DNA of 64,000 bases from Kitasatospora paranensis (lineage in GTDB: Bacteria; Actinomycetota; Actinomycetes; Streptomycetales; Streptomycetaceae): NCBI RefSeq assembly GCF_039544005.1, contig NZ_BAABKV010000001.1, positions 4,278,001 to 4,342,000 of the forward strand, read 5' to 3'. The notes below the pieces were generated by a model. The model did not search any database, had not been told where the DNA came from, and saw nothing but the letters and a program-made list of their open reading frames with translations. Below are positions 11,117-20,580 of this stretch, piece by piece. The number at the start of each line of letters is the position of its first letter. Position 1 is the stretch's first letter. The translations under genes and the position numbers were made by a program.

Positions 11117-11134
11117 TCCGGCGCCCGCCCCGCC

Positions 11135-11170
11135 CGGGCCCGCACCCCCGCCGACGGGGGTGCGGGCCCG
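11135..11170 (+). terminator. Strong hairpin after ybjN-like gene
   Basis: A perfect 16-bp stem (CGGGCCCGCACCCCCG and its complement) with a 4-nt loop, 18 bp after the stop. Confidence 0.75.
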
Positions 11171-11256
11171 TGTCACGCCCGGCGCCCGGCGCTGCCGTAC
11201 CGCGGGCCGCGGACTAGAGTCGAGAACGACCCCGGCCGTGGAGCGGAGGGGTGCCG

Positions 11257-12633
11257 ATGGACGCGTCACCCGGACTCAGCGACCAGTACCGCACCCGCCT
11301 GGAGCGGATCCGGCAGCGTGAGGACGCGGCCTTCCGGGAGCGCGTCCCGGCCTCGCTCTCCCTGGCCGGCCGGGCCCGGCGGACCATGCCGGGCGGTGTC
11401 CCGACGCCCTGGATGGCCGGGTTCTACCGCACCCCCGTGCTGTGGGTGTCGCACGGCCGCGGACCGTCCTTCACCGACGTCGACGGCAACACCTACCTGG
11501 ACTTCAACGTCGGCGACGTGTCGTCCGTGCTCGGCTACGCGCACCCCCGGCTGACCGAGGTGATCGGCGCGCAGGCCGCCCGCGGCGTCCAGCTGTTCCT
11601 GCCGGTGGAGGCCGCGTTCGGCGTGTGCGAGCAGCTGCGGCTGCGCTTCGGACTCCCGCAGTGGCAGTTCACGCTGTCGGCGACGACCGCCAACACCGAG
11701 GCGCTGCGCATCGCCCGGTTCGCCACCGGCCGGCAGGGAGTGCTGCTGTTCGGCGGCAAGTACCACGGCCAGCTCCAGGAGACCCTGTGGTCCGCCGAGG
11801 GCCCGGCCGACCGCCTCGTGCCGGAGTCGACCGGGCTGGAGGCACCACCGCCCGGCCTCGCGGTCGTCGACTTCAACGACCTCGCGGCCGCCGAGCGGGT
11901 GCTGCGGCGGGAACGGACGGCCGCCGTCCTGATCGAGGGCGTGCTGACCAACTGCGGGACGGTGCTGCCGGACGCCGGCTTCCTCCCCGGCCTGCGGGAA
12001 GCCTGCACGAGGACGGGCACGCTGCTGGTGATGGACGAGACGCACACCCAGTTCGACCTGTACGGCGGCGCCGTCCGCCACTACGCCGTCACCCCAGACC
12101 TGGTCACCGGCGGCAAGGGCATCGCGGGCGGCATCCCGATCGGCGTCCACGGCATGACGGACGCGGTGGCCGACGTGGTCGGGTCGAACATCGCGGACGA
12201 ACTCGGCAGCACGGTGGGGCTCGCCCTGGGCGGCACCCTGTTCGCCAACGCGCTCTCCCTCGCCTGCGCCGAGGTCGTGCTGACGGAGCTGATGACCCCG
12301 GCCGAACACGAGCGGACGGCCCGGCTCGGCGGGCTGCTGGCCGACGGCATCGAGACCGCCGTCCGGTCGCGCGGCCTGGACTGGCGCGCCCACCGGTTCG
12401 GCGCCCGTTCCGGCTACTGCCTGCTGCCCGAACTGCCGCGGAACGCGCGTGAGGCGCACCTCGGCACCGACCCGCTCTTCGCCGACACCCGCCGGGTGTT
12501 CTTCGCCAACCGCGGTGTGTGGGACGCCATCTCCTCCTCCGGTCCGCACGTGGGATTCGCCCACGAGGAGGCCGACGTCGCGACCTACCTCGGTGTCCTC
12601 GACGACTTCCTGACGGAGATGTGCGCCGGGTGA
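11257..12633 (+). CDS. Class III PLP-dependent aminotransferase (glutamate-1-semialdehyde mutase-like)
   Basis: A 458-residue fold-type I PLP enzyme. Visible: PGGVPTPWMAGFYRTP (substrate entrance), DVDGNTYLDFNVGDVSSVLGYAHP (class III signature region), the cofactor Asp motif LLVMDETHTQF, and the PLP lysine in TGGKGIAGGIPIG (about residue 287). Most similar by pattern to GSA-aminomutase-like enzymes, but GDVSSVLGYAHP and ETHTQ differ from the heme-pathway HemL, so it probably acts on another amino or keto acid. ATG 11257 is preferred over GTG 11251 because GGAGGG is 6 nt before it. It stands apart from the next aminotransferase gene by 84 bp. Confidence 0.88.
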   Translation: MDASPGLSDQYRTRLERIRQREDAAFRERVPASLSLAGRARRTMPGGVPTPWMAGFYRTPVLWVSHGRGPSFTDVDGNTYLDFNVGDVSSVLGYAHPRLTEVIGAQAARGVQLFLPVEAAFGVCEQLRLRFGLPQWQFTLSATTANTEALRIARFATGRQGVLLFGGKYHGQLQETLWSAEGPADRLVPESTGLEAPPPGLAVVDFNDLAAAERVLRRERTAAVLIEGVLTNCGTVLPDAGFLPGLREACTRTGTLLVMDETHTQFDLYGGAVRHYAVTPDLVTGGKGIAGGIPIGVHGMTDAVADVVGSNIADELGSTVGLALGGTLFANALSLACAEVVLTELMTPAEHERTARLGGLLADGIETAVRSRGLDWRAHRFGARSGYCLLPELPRNAREAHLGTDPLFADTRRVFFANRGVWDAISSSGPHVGFAHEEADVATYLGVLDDFLTEMCAG

Positions 12634-12717
12634 GGGCCTGCCCGCCCCTCGGGATGCTTGTCCACCGTTCGCCGGCCATCGGAGGATGGCCCTGACCACG
12701 AGCTGTGAGGAGCCGCG

Positions 12718-13878
12718 ATGAGTGCAAGGCCGCTGTTGAACCGCAGGCTGAACGGGATGGGGACGACGATCTTCGCGGAGATGTCGGCCCTGGCCACCGC
12801 CACCGGTTCGATCAACCTGGGCCAGGGCTTCCCCGACACCGACGGCCCCGGCTCGATCGCCCGGGCCGCTGCCGACGCCGTCCTCGAAGGCCGCGGCAAC
12901 CAGTACCCGCCCGGCCCCGGAATCCCCGAGCTCCGGCAGGCGATCGCCGAGCACCAGCAGCGCTTCCACGGGCTGACGTACGACCCCGACACCGAGGTCC
13001 TGGTCACCGCCGGCGCCACCGAGGCGATCGCCGCCGCACTGCTGGCGCTGCTGGAGCCCGGCGACGAGGTGATCGCCTTCGAGCCGTTCTACGACTCGTA
13101 CGCCGCCTGCATCGCCATGGCCGGGGCGACCCGCGTGCCGCTGACCCTGCGTACCCCGTCCTTCCGCCCCGACCTGGACGAGCTGCGCGCCAAGGTCACC
13201 CCGCGCACCCGGCTGCTGCTGATCAACACCCCGCACAACCCGACCGGCCTGGTGCTCACCCCGGACGAGCTCACCGTCATCGCCGAACTCGCCGTCGAGC
13301 ACGACCTGTTGGTCGTCGTCGACGAGGTCTACGAGCACCTCGTCTTCCATGGCGCCCACCACCCGATCGCCGCCCTGCCCGGCATGCGCGAGCGCACCGT
13401 CTCGATCTCCTCCGCGGGGAAGACCTTCTCCTTCACCGGCTGGAAGGTCGGCTGGGTGACGGCCGCGCCGGCCCTGGTGTCGGCCGTCCGCACCGCGAAG
13501 CAGTACCTCACCTACGTCTCCGCAGGGCCGTTCCAGTACGCCGTCGCCGAGGCGCTGCGCCTGCCCGACGCGTACTTCGACGGTCTGCGGGCCGACCTCG
13601 CGCGCAAGCGCGACCTGCTCGCCGACGGCCTCGCCGAGGCCGGGTTCGGCGTCTTCCGCCCCGAGGGCACGTACTTCATCACCACCGACATCACCCCGCT
13701 CGGCGAGAAGGACGGCGTGGAGTTCTGCCGTTCGCTCCCCGGACGCTGCGGGGTCGTCGCCATCCCGAACGCCGTCTTCTACGACGACGCCGAGGCCGGC
13801 CGGAGCCTCGTCCGCTTCACATTCTGCAAGAAGGACGACGTGCTGCAGGAGGCGGTGCGCCGACTCGGCCGCATCTGA
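12718..13878 (+). CDS. Class I/II PLP-dependent aminotransferase (kynurenine/methionine aminotransferase-like)
   Basis: A 386-residue enzyme of the aspartate aminotransferase fold. Motifs: INLGQGFPDTDGP near the start, YPPGPGIPELRQAIAEH, LINTPHNPTG (substrate/PLP region), DEVYEHLVF, and the Schiff-base lysine in SSAGKTFSFTGWKVGW (about residue 235). This 'GQGFPD ... SSAGKTFS.TGWKVGW' pattern is typical of the kynurenine-oxoglutarate/methionine aminotransferase (YbdL-like) group rather than of the dedicated DapC of lysine biosynthesis. It is cytoplasmic. Single gene with a hairpin about 23 bp after the stop. Confidence 0.9.
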   Translation: MSARPLLNRRLNGMGTTIFAEMSALATATGSINLGQGFPDTDGPGSIARAAADAVLEGRGNQYPPGPGIPELRQAIAEHQQRFHGLTYDPDTEVLVTAGATEAIAAALLALLEPGDEVIAFEPFYDSYAACIAMAGATRVPLTLRTPSFRPDLDELRAKVTPRTRLLLINTPHNPTGLVLTPDELTVIAELAVEHDLLVVVDEVYEHLVFHGAHHPIAALPGMRERTVSISSAGKTFSFTGWKVGWVTAAPALVSAVRTAKQYLTYVSAGPFQYAVAEALRLPDAYFDGLRADLARKRDLLADGLAEAGFGVFRPEGTYFITTDITPLGEKDGVEFCRSLPGRCGVVAIPNAVFYDDAEAGRSLVRFTFCKKDDVLQEAVRRLGRI

Positions 13879-14322
13879 CGTGCCGTCATCGCGGTTCCGC
13901 GGCAGGGCGATCGGCCTCTCCGCCGGGGCCCTGCCGGGCGGCACCCCGGGCCGCGCTCGAACCGGTCTTCGTCCTTCGATGGCCACGCCGAGCGGGCGTC
14001 CGTCGCGCGGCGGCGCACCGGGGCGCGCGACCGGCGCTCGCGGCGCATGCGCGGGGCCCATGGCGCAGGGACGGTCAGCGCACGCACCACCTGTGATCGG
14101 ACCCGTGGAACAACTGCACCCGGATCGGTGAATGCTGCGCCAAGAAGGGTAAATCCCCGACGCATCCGGCAAATCCGTGGTTCTCTGCTGCTGAGTCTCC
14201 AGCCGGAATCCCTCCTTCCACGGCCGGCCGCGTCCCGGCCCGCCCAGCCCCGGACAGCCCATCGGCGGAGTCGGCGCTGCGACGACGGGGCGCGCTACGG
14301 AGTTTGAAACGCGGAGCCGAGC
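13879..14322. other. Intergenic region with hairpin; no gene seen
   Basis: A hairpin at 13901-13935 (GGCAGGGC / GCCCTGCC, 19-nt loop) may terminate the aminotransferase transcript. The rest contains a modestly AT-richer stretch around 14120-14190, likely promoter DNA for the next gene. No convincing ORF. Confidence 0.4.
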
Positions 14323-14934
14323 ATGCTCACGACACTGCAGACCTCCTACACGGACACCCGTTCCGGCGATCTCGCCTGGCGGCTCGGCGGCGACCCCCTG
14401 CCCGCACTGGCCGTCCGGGACCTGAGTCTCGACGGGCCGGCCGGCAGCCCCGGCGGCCTCGCGGGCGCCACCCTGCAGCTGCGGCTGCTCGGCGCCTCCC
14501 ACCAGGTGGTCCTGGCGGCAGGGCCGGGCGACTGCCTGGAGACGGTGGCCTGCCTGCCCGGACGGCAGGTGCCGCTGCCGGCCCGGGTGGCCGAGCAGGT
14601 CGCGGGCTGGGAGTACGAGTTCGCGGCCCGGATCGAGGCGCTGCCCCCGCACACCTTCGCGGCCCGGGCGCAGGAGCTGCTCGCCCTGGTCGAGGAGCAC
14701 CCGCGCGGCCTGGCCGGCATCTTCCCTGGGGATCCGTGCGCCTTCACCGCCCTGGTGGCGCAGTGCGAGGAGCGCCGGGTCCTCTGGCGCACCTGGCACG
14801 CGTACCCGCAGGAGGGGCGGCTGGTCTGCACCCGCTCCTCGCTGGTGCTGCGCGGCACGGAGGCCGGCGGCCCGCCGGTGCCGGGGGCGACCGCCCGGCG
14901 GATGGATGACGAAACGTCAATCCGGGGCGGGTGA
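14323..14934 (+). CDS. DUF2617 family protein
   Basis: A 203-residue cytoplasmic protein that matches the DUF2617 pattern: LQTSYTDTRSGDLAWRLG at the start, a middle beta-rich part, and a late WRTWHAYPQEGRLVCTRSSL. The function is unknown. In actinobacteria this family usually sits directly before a membrane-bound spermidine-synthase-like gene, as it does here (54 bp before the next ATG, or a GTGA overlap if that gene starts at 14931), which suggests a shared process. GGAG lies before the ATG at 14323. Confidence 0.82.
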   Translation: MLTTLQTSYTDTRSGDLAWRLGGDPLPALAVRDLSLDGPAGSPGGLAGATLQLRLLGASHQVVLAAGPGDCLETVACLPGRQVPLPARVAEQVAGWEYEFAARIEALPPHTFAARAQELLALVEEHPRGLAGIFPGDPCAFTALVAQCEERRVLWRTWHAYPQEGRLVCTRSSLVLRGTEAGGPPVPGATARRMDDETSIRGG

Positions 14935-14988
14935 CTGTCCGCCGGACGGGTGCAGCCAAGGGCCGTCCGCGCCCATTAGCGTGCTTTC

Positions 14989-16626
14989 ATGATCGACCGT
15001 TCTCCGAGTCCGCCCACCCGGCCCGGGCTCGACGACGCGACCGGGCCGCCCCGCGTACGGGCCGCCTCCCCCGCCGGGCCCGCGGCGCGTTACCGCCGGG
15101 CCCGCGGCGGAGACTGGCCAGGCCCCTGGTCCTGCTCGCCGCGTTCGTCTGCGCCGCCTGCGGGCTGGTGTACGAGCTCGAACTGGTCGCCGTCGCCGGA
15201 AACCTGCTGGGCGACTCGGTCGCCCAGACCTCGGTGGTGCTGTCGGTGATGGTCTTCGCGATGGGCGTCGGGTCGCTGCTCGCCAAGCGGCTGACCCGCC
15301 GTCCCGCAACCTCCTTCGCCCTGGTCGAGTGCGCGCTGGCGCTGACCGGCGGACTCTCGGTCCTCGCGCTGTACTCCAGCTGGGCCTGGCTGGACCGGCT
15401 GCACGCCACCGCGGTCGGGCTCACCGCCACCACGTTCCTGATCGGCGTGCTGATCGGCGCCGAGATCCCCCTGCTGATGACGCTGATCCAGCAGGTCCGC
15501 CGGGAGCACGCCGGCCGGGCGGTGGCCGATCTGTCCGCCGCCGACTACGTCGGCGCCCTGGTCGGCGGCCTGGCCTTCCCGTTCCTGCTGCTGCCCGCGC
15601 TGGGCCCGGCCACCGGCGCGCTGCTGACCGGGGCGGTCAACGCGGCGGCCGGCGCGGCCGTGGTGCTCTGGCTGTTCCGCGAGGAGCAGCCGCCCCGCGC
15701 CAGACTGCTGCTGTGGGCGGTGTGCGGGCTCGTCCTGGCCGTGCTCGCGGTGGCCGCCGCCTGCACCGGCGCGATCGAGCGGGCCGCCCGCCAGGCCCTG
15801 TACGGCGCACACGTCCGCCTCGCGGTGCAGAGCCGCCACCAGGAGATCGTGCTGTCCGGCGAGGCCCCGGGGCGCCCCGGCCCCCCTGGAGCTGTTCCTC
15901 GACGGCCGACCCGCCGTCTGCGGACCGGACGAGTACCGCGAGCACGAGGCCCTCGTGCACCCCGCCCTGGCCGGCCGGCGCGGCCGGGTGCTGATCCTCG
16001 GCGGCGGCGACGGCCTGGCCCTGCGCGAGGTCCTGCGGCACGCGGACGTCCGCACGGTCGTGGTGGTCGAGGCGGACCAGGCGCTGACCGCACTGGCCCG
16101 CACCGACCCCGCGCTGGCCGCGCTCACCGCGGACGCCTACCGGGACGGCCGGGTCCGGTCGGTGCACGCCGAACCGCTGGCGTGGCTGCGGACGGACCCG
16201 GCCCCGGACGCCGGGTACGACGTGATCCTCTCCGACCTGCCCGCGCCGCGCGGGCGGGAAGGGCGCACCGGGCACACCGAGGAGTTCCTGGGGCTGGCGG
16301 CCCGGCGGCTCGCCCCCGGCGGCCGGATCGCGGTGCGCGGCGGAGCGCCCGGCGGCCCGCTCTGGGCGGTCGAGGCGGGACTGCGCGCGGACGGCCTGCG
16401 CACCGTCGCCTACCAGGGCACCCGGCCCGCCGTGCCGGCCTGCCCGGGCGAGCCGGCCGAGGGGGCCGCGTTCGTCCTGGCCGGGCGCCAGACCCCGGCC
16501 CTGGGACTGGCCCGGGACGCTCCGCCGCCGCGCTCGCTCACGACCGGCGCGCTGCGTGAGTCCGCCGCCCGGTTGGCGGCCCGGCGGCCGCTCCGACTGC
16601 CCGCGCCGTACCGGCTGCTCGGCTGA
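14989..16626 (+). pseudogene. Membrane-anchored spermidine-synthase-like protein, frameshifted
   Basis: The N-terminal half is a bundle of about seven membrane helices (LVLLAAFVCAACGLVYELEL, then SVVLSVMVFAMGVGSLLAKRL, and further). The C-terminal half is a Rossmann methyltransferase-like spermidine synthase domain (LELFLDGRPAVCGPDEYREH, then RVLILGGGDGLALREVLRH, VVVVEAD, VILSDLPAPRG). Family members with this layout are widespread in actinobacteria; activity is unproven. The frame changes near 15880-15892 within a run of six C. A second shift near 15090-15125 is needed if translation starts at ATG 14989 (leaderless-looking, CATTAG 10 bp upstream). A GTG at 14931, overlapping the DUF2617 stop, would avoid this second shift. 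Likely sequencing errors. Confidence 0.75.
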
Positions 16627-16689
16627 GCGACCGGCCTGCGGGTGCGCCGACCCTCCGCAGTGGGCCGCCGGGTCGGTAGGCTCGCCGGT

Positions 16690-17852
16690 ATGGAGCATGA
16701 GGTTGTCGTCCAGCTGCCGGCCGCCGTCGTCCGGCAGGCCCTCCAGGACCGGGATCTGCTGGTGCGCTGCGTCCCCGGGCTGAGCACCGACGCCGCGTCG
16801 GCGGGCGCCGCCGGCCGGCCGACGGAGGGCCGGCTGAAGCTGAGGGTCGGCGCCTCCACCATCACGTTCAAGGGCTCGCTGTCCCTGATCGAGGGCCGGG
16901 AGGGCGTGCTGACCGCCCTGGCCGAGGGGCAGGAGGCGCGCGGCTCCGGCGAGGCGGAGGCGACGCTGCGGATCTCCGTCCGGGAGCGTCCGGAGGGCTG
17001 CGCGCTGGCGTTCACGGGTGACCTGAGCGCGGACGGCCGGCTGGCGGAGTTCGACGCGGAGGCCCTGGAGTCGGCCGGCCGCCGGCTGCTCGACCGGTTC
17101 GCCGCCGCCTTGGCCGCCGAGTCCGGGGCCCCGGAGGCGGCCGCACCCGAGGAGCCCGAGCCCGCCTCGGACGAGGCACGGGCGGACGCTTCGCCGACGG
17201 ACGAGGCACCGGCGGACGAGGCACAGGCGGAGGAGGCACCGGCGGAGGAGGCACGGACCGACGGGACCGCCGAGCCGGTCGCGGCGGGCAGCACGGACGA
17301 CGCCACGGAGGACACCGCCGCCGAGGAGGAGTCCGCCGAGACCGCCGAGGAGCCCGCTGAGGAGGCCGCGCCCGCCGACGAGGCCGAGGGCGAGGACGGC
17401 GGCGCGGACGAGGACGGCGAAGGCGACGGAGGCGACGAGGACGGCCCCGGGGGAACGTCGTCTATCTGGAGGACCACGCCGCCCCCGATCTCGACGACGA
17501 CCTCTCCGACCTGATCGCCTTCACCGACGACGAGCCGCTGCCCTCGCCCGAGCCGGAGCCGGCCGCGTCCTTCGAGTACCAGCCGGACCCGGCGCTGAGC
17601 GGCCCCGTCCGCCGGTCGATCGTCGGCCGGTCCGCGGAGGAGGTCGACCACGCGCCGCCGCACGGCCGGTACGCGCCCACCCCGCCGTCCCGCAGCGCCC
17701 GGGCCCGGGCGGCCAGCCGCTGGGGCGGCGCGGAGCCGAAGCTGCTCACCGGCGGGACGGGCGACCGCAGCGCCGTGCCGTGGATGATCGGCGGCGGGGT
17801 CGCGCTGCTGGGCGGAGCGGTGGTGCTGGTCCGCGCGCTGCGCCGCCGCTAG
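16690..17852 (+). pseudogene. CoxG/SRPBCC-domain protein with acidic tail and C-terminal membrane anchor, frameshifted
   Basis: The N-terminal 145 or so residues match the CoxG branch of the SRPBCC fold (VVQLPAAVVRQALQDRDLLV, RLKLRVGASTITFKGSLSLI, ESAGRRLLDRFAAALAAE), a helix-grip domain that binds hydrophobic ligands. A long acidic, Ala/Glu/Asp-repeat linker follows (about 150-255). The frame is lost near 17448-17460 in CCCCGGGGG. One base restores a tail that ends in a single hydrophobic helix (AVPWMIGGGVALLGGAVVLV) plus RALRRR, so the protein is tail-anchored with the domain in the cytoplasm. TAGGCT at 16677-16682 could be the -10 box of a leaderless transcript. It precedes pyrE by 33 bp. 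Confidence 0.7.
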
Positions 17853-17871
17853 CGGCCGACCCGGCGGCCCG

Positions 17872-17877
17872 TAGACT
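17872..17877 (+). promoter_or_regulatory. -10 box of a probable leaderless pyrE promoter
   Basis: TAGACT lies 8 bp before the pyrE ATG, the spacing expected when transcription starts at the initiation codon, a common arrangement in Streptomyces. No Shine-Dalgarno sequence is present before that ATG. Confidence 0.5.
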
Positions 17878-17885
17878 GGCTGCTC

Positions 17886-18424
17886 ATGAGCACTGAGGAC
17901 CGCGACGCCCTGCTGGCGCAGATCAAGGACAAGGCCGTCGTGCACGGCAAGGTCACCCTCTCCTCCGGTCGGGAGGCCGACTACTACGTCGACCTGCGCC
18001 GGATCACCCTGGACGCCGAGGCGGCGCCCCTGGTCGGCCGGGTGATGCTGGACGCCAGTGCGGAGCTGGAGTACGACGCCGTCGGCGGGCTGACCCTGGG
18101 CGCCGACCCGGTGGCCGCGGCCATGCTGCACGCGGCTGCCGCACGCGGCCGCAAGCTGGACGCCTTCGTCGTCCGCAAGGCCGGCAAGGCGCACGGGCTG
18201 CAGCGCCGGATCGAGGGCCCGGACGTCAAGGGCCGCCGGGTGCTGGCCGTCGAGGACACCTCCACCACCGGCGGGTCGGTGCTCACCGCCGTGGAGGCGC
18301 TGCGCGAGGCCGGCGCCGAGGTGGTCGGCGTCGCCGTGATCGTGGAGCGCGGCGCGGCCCCGCGATCGAGCAGGCCGGGCTGCCCTACGTCACCGCCTAC
18401 ACCCTGGACGACCTGGGTCTCTGA
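17886..18424 (+). pseudogene. pyrE: Orotate phosphoribosyltransferase, frameshifted near the 3' end
   Basis: Converts orotate and PRPP to orotidine 5'-phosphate in pyrimidine synthesis. The protein matches PyrE: VHGKVTLSSGREADYYVDLR at the start, GGLTLGADPVAAA, VVRKAGKAHG, and the PRPP motif VLAVEDTSTTGGS. After VIVERGA (about 18355) the frame is wrong. In the next frame AIEQAGLPYVTAYTLDDLGL closes the normal C-terminus at 18424. One base missing in GCGGCCCCGCG restores a full-length protein of 179 residues. PyrE is normally required for uracil prototrophy, so a true lesion is unlikely. A strong bidirectional terminator follows. Confidence 0.9.
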
Positions 18425-18447
18425 GGTCCCGAGGGCCCGCACACGAC

Positions 18448-18490
18448 GACGGCCGGTGTTCCACGTGTCTCCCGTGGAACACCGGCCGTC
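18448..18490. terminator. Bidirectional terminator between pyrE and dedA-like gene
   Basis: A perfect 18-bp stem (GACGGCCGGTGTTCCACG and complement) with a 7-nt loop, placed between convergent genes. The strongest hairpin of this region. Confidence 0.85.
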
Positions 18491-18505
18491 GGCCGTGGGG
18501 GCGGC

Positions 18506-19219
18506 TCAGTTCTTGCGGTGGCGGCCGCTGGTGACCGGCTCGGCGGGGTGCTCGGCGTCGCCGCCGGCGGCCTTCTTCTTCCGCTCGCGCAGCACCTCGA
18601 CGATGATCGGGGAGACCGAGATCAGGATGATCAGCGCCATGGCGGGGAGCAGGTACTTGTCGATCACGGGAGCCAGCGCGTCGCCGAAGAAGTAGCCGAT
18701 GAGCAGCATCGACTCCGTCCACAGCACGCCGCCGACCACGTTCCAGACGAAGAAGGTGCGGGCCGGCATCTCCAGGGTGCCGGCGACCGGGTTGAGGAAC
18801 GTCCGGACGATCGGGATGAAGCGGGCCATCACCACGGCCTTGGCCGGGCCGAACTTCTCGAAGTACTCCTCCGCCTTGAGGACGTGCTCCCGGCGGAAGA
18901 TCCTCGAGTTCGGCTTGTCGAACATCCGGGGGCCGACCCGGGCGCCGAGCAGGTGGCCGAGCTGGGCCCCGGCGATCGCGCAGATCGGGGCGCCGATCAG
19001 CAGCACGGCGATCGGCATCCGGGCGCCCTCGCCGAGCACCGAGGAGGCCGCGCTGGAGGCGGCCACACCGCCCAGGATCAGCAGGGAGTCGCCGGGGAAG
19101 AAGAACCCGACCAGCAGGCCGGTCTCGGCGAAGATGATCGCGAGCAGGCCGAAGGCACCCACCGACGCGATCAGCGATTTGGCGTCAAGGAGGTTGACGG
19201 CGAGCTGGTTGTAGTCCAC
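18506..19219 (-). CDS. DedA-family membrane protein
   Basis: A 237-residue integral membrane protein of the DedA/SNARE-associated (VTT) family, proposed to flip or move lipids. Signature regions: FAETGLLVGFFFPGDSLLIL near residue 30, GAQLGHLLGARVGP, then the amphipathic conserved stretch VVMARFIPIVRTFLNPVAG (about 133-151, with the family's arginines), and further helices. The C-terminus is basic and hydrophilic. GTG 19219 is the best start; upstream frame is unrelated. Divergent from fbaA with about 255 bp between. Confidence 0.9.
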   Translation of the reverse strand: MDYNQLAVNLLDAKSLIASVGAFGLLAIIFAETGLLVGFFFPGDSLLILGGVAASSAASSVLGEGARMPIAVLLIGAPICAIAGAQLGHLLGARVGPRMFDKPNSRIFRREHVLKAEEYFEKFGPAKAVVMARFIPIVRTFLNPVAGTLEMPARTFFVWNVVGGVLWTESMLLIGYFFGDALAPVIDKYLLPAMALIILISVSPIIVEVLRERKKKAAGGDAEHPAEPVTSGRHRKN

Positions 19220-19473
19220 GGGCGCAGGATAGCGCTCCCGGGTTGTGGCGGGGCTAAGCGGAGCGGGCACCGCCGGTGCCGCCCCGGCCTGCGGCGTCCC
19301 GACTGGCGGGCCATGGATGACCCCGGCGGACGAGTCTGGGAAGATGGCACAGGTGTCCGGCCCGCGGTCGAGCCCACCCTCTTCTCGTACCGCGATCCAC
19401 GCCGAGTACCAGAGGCGTATCGAGCATCGGACAGCGTCGTCCGATCGCCCCACACCGACAGGAGCGGATTCGC

Positions 19474-20496
19474 ATGCCCATCGCAACTCCCGACGTCTAC
19501 AACGAGATGCTGGACCGGGCCAAGGCTGGCAAGTTCGCCTACCCGGCCATCAACGTCACCTCGTCGCAGACCCTGCACGCCGCCCTGCGCGGCTTCGCCG
19601 AGGCCGAGAGCGACGGCATCATCCAGATCTCCACCGGTGGCGCGGAGTTCCTCGGCGGCCAGCACAACAAGGACATGGTGACCGGCGCCGTCGCGCTCGC
19701 CGAGTTCGCGCACATCGTGGCCGCGAAGTACGACATCACCGTCGCGCTGCACACCGACCACTGCCCGAAGGACAAGCTGGACGGCTACGTCCGCCCGCTG
19801 ATCGCGGTCTCCGCCGAGCGCGTGGCCAAGGGCCAGAACCCGCTGTTCCAGTCGCACATGTGGGACGGCTCCGCCGAGACCCTGGCCGACAACCTGGCGA
19901 TCGCCCAGGAGCTGCTGGCCCAGGCCGCCGCCGCCAAGATCATCCTTGAGGTCGAGATCACCCCGACCGGCGGCGAGGAGGACGGTGTCTCGCACGAGAT
20001 CAACGACGAGCTCTACACCACGGTCAACGACGCCGTGCGCACCGCCGAGGCGCTCGGCCTGGGCGAGAAGGGCCGCTACCTGCTGGCCGCCTCGTTCGGC
20101 AACGTGCACGGCGTGTACAAGCCGGGCAACGTCGTGCTGAAGCCGGAGCTGCTCGCGGAGCTGCAGGCCGAGATCGGCAAGCAGTACGGCAAGGCCGACC
20201 CGTTCGACTTCGTCTTCCACGGCGGCTCGGGCTCGACCGCCGAGGAGATCGCCACCGCGCTGGAGAACGGCGTCGTGAAGATGAACCTCGACACCGACAC
20301 CCAGTACGCCTTCACCCGTCCGGTCGTGGACCACATGTTCCGCAACTACGACGGTGTGCTGAAGGTCGACGGCGAGGTCGGCAAGAAGAACACCTACGAC
20401 CCCCGCACCTGGGGCAAGCTGGCCGAGGCCGGCATGGCCGCCCGCGTGCTGGAGGCCGCGCAGCAGCTGCGCTCGGCGGGCAACCGCCTGAAGTAG
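19474..20496 (+). CDS. fbaA: Class II fructose-bisphosphate aldolase
   Basis: A 340-residue Zn-dependent aldolase interconverting fructose 1,6-bisphosphate with GAP and DHAP. Zn and substrate motifs: VALHTDHCPKDKLDGYVRPL (Zn histidine), LEVEITPTGGEEDGVSHE (second metal/activating Glu and the GGEED stretch typical of class IIA), GNVHGVYKPGNVVLKP (Zn His), FDFVFHGGSGSTAEEI, VVKMNLDTDTQYAF (phosphate loop). GGAG lies 9 bp before ATG 19474. Full length for the family. It is followed by a textbook terminator and then by the presumed specialised-metabolite region. Confidence 0.97.
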   Translation: MPIATPDVYNEMLDRAKAGKFAYPAINVTSSQTLHAALRGFAEAESDGIIQISTGGAEFLGGQHNKDMVTGAVALAEFAHIVAAKYDITVALHTDHCPKDKLDGYVRPLIAVSAERVAKGQNPLFQSHMWDGSAETLADNLAIAQELLAQAAAAKIILEVEITPTGGEEDGVSHEINDELYTTVNDAVRTAEALGLGEKGRYLLAASFGNVHGVYKPGNVVLKPELLAELQAEIGKQYGKADPFDFVFHGGSGSTAEEIATALENGVVKMNLDTDTQYAFTRPVVDHMFRNYDGVLKVDGEVGKKNTYDPRTWGKLAEAGMAARVLEAAQQLRSAGNRLK

Positions 20497-20529
20497 GCCC
20501 CACGGCCTGACGCAGGGCCCGACGCCTGA

Positions 20530-20567
20530 CGGCGGTGCCCCCGGGACACGTCCCGGGGGCACCGCCG
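20530..20567 (+). terminator. fbaA terminator
   Basis: A perfect 17-bp stem (CGGCGGTGCCCCCGGGA and its complement) with a 4-nt loop CACG, followed by TTTT. Confidence 0.85.
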
Positions 20568-20580
20568 TTTTCGCGTCCGG

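Noticed and set aside
11266..14799. Open frame of about 1180 codons on the minus strand across the two aminotransferase genes
   Set aside because: Antisense to two well-conserved enzymes; no motif or ribosome site.
14931..14988. GTG start of the spermidine-synthase-like protein at 14931, overlapping the DUF2617 stop
   Set aside because: Possible, and would save one frameshift, but the resulting N-terminus is Arg/Pro-rich and unlike the family, while ATG 14989 gives a family-like start. Left as an alternative.
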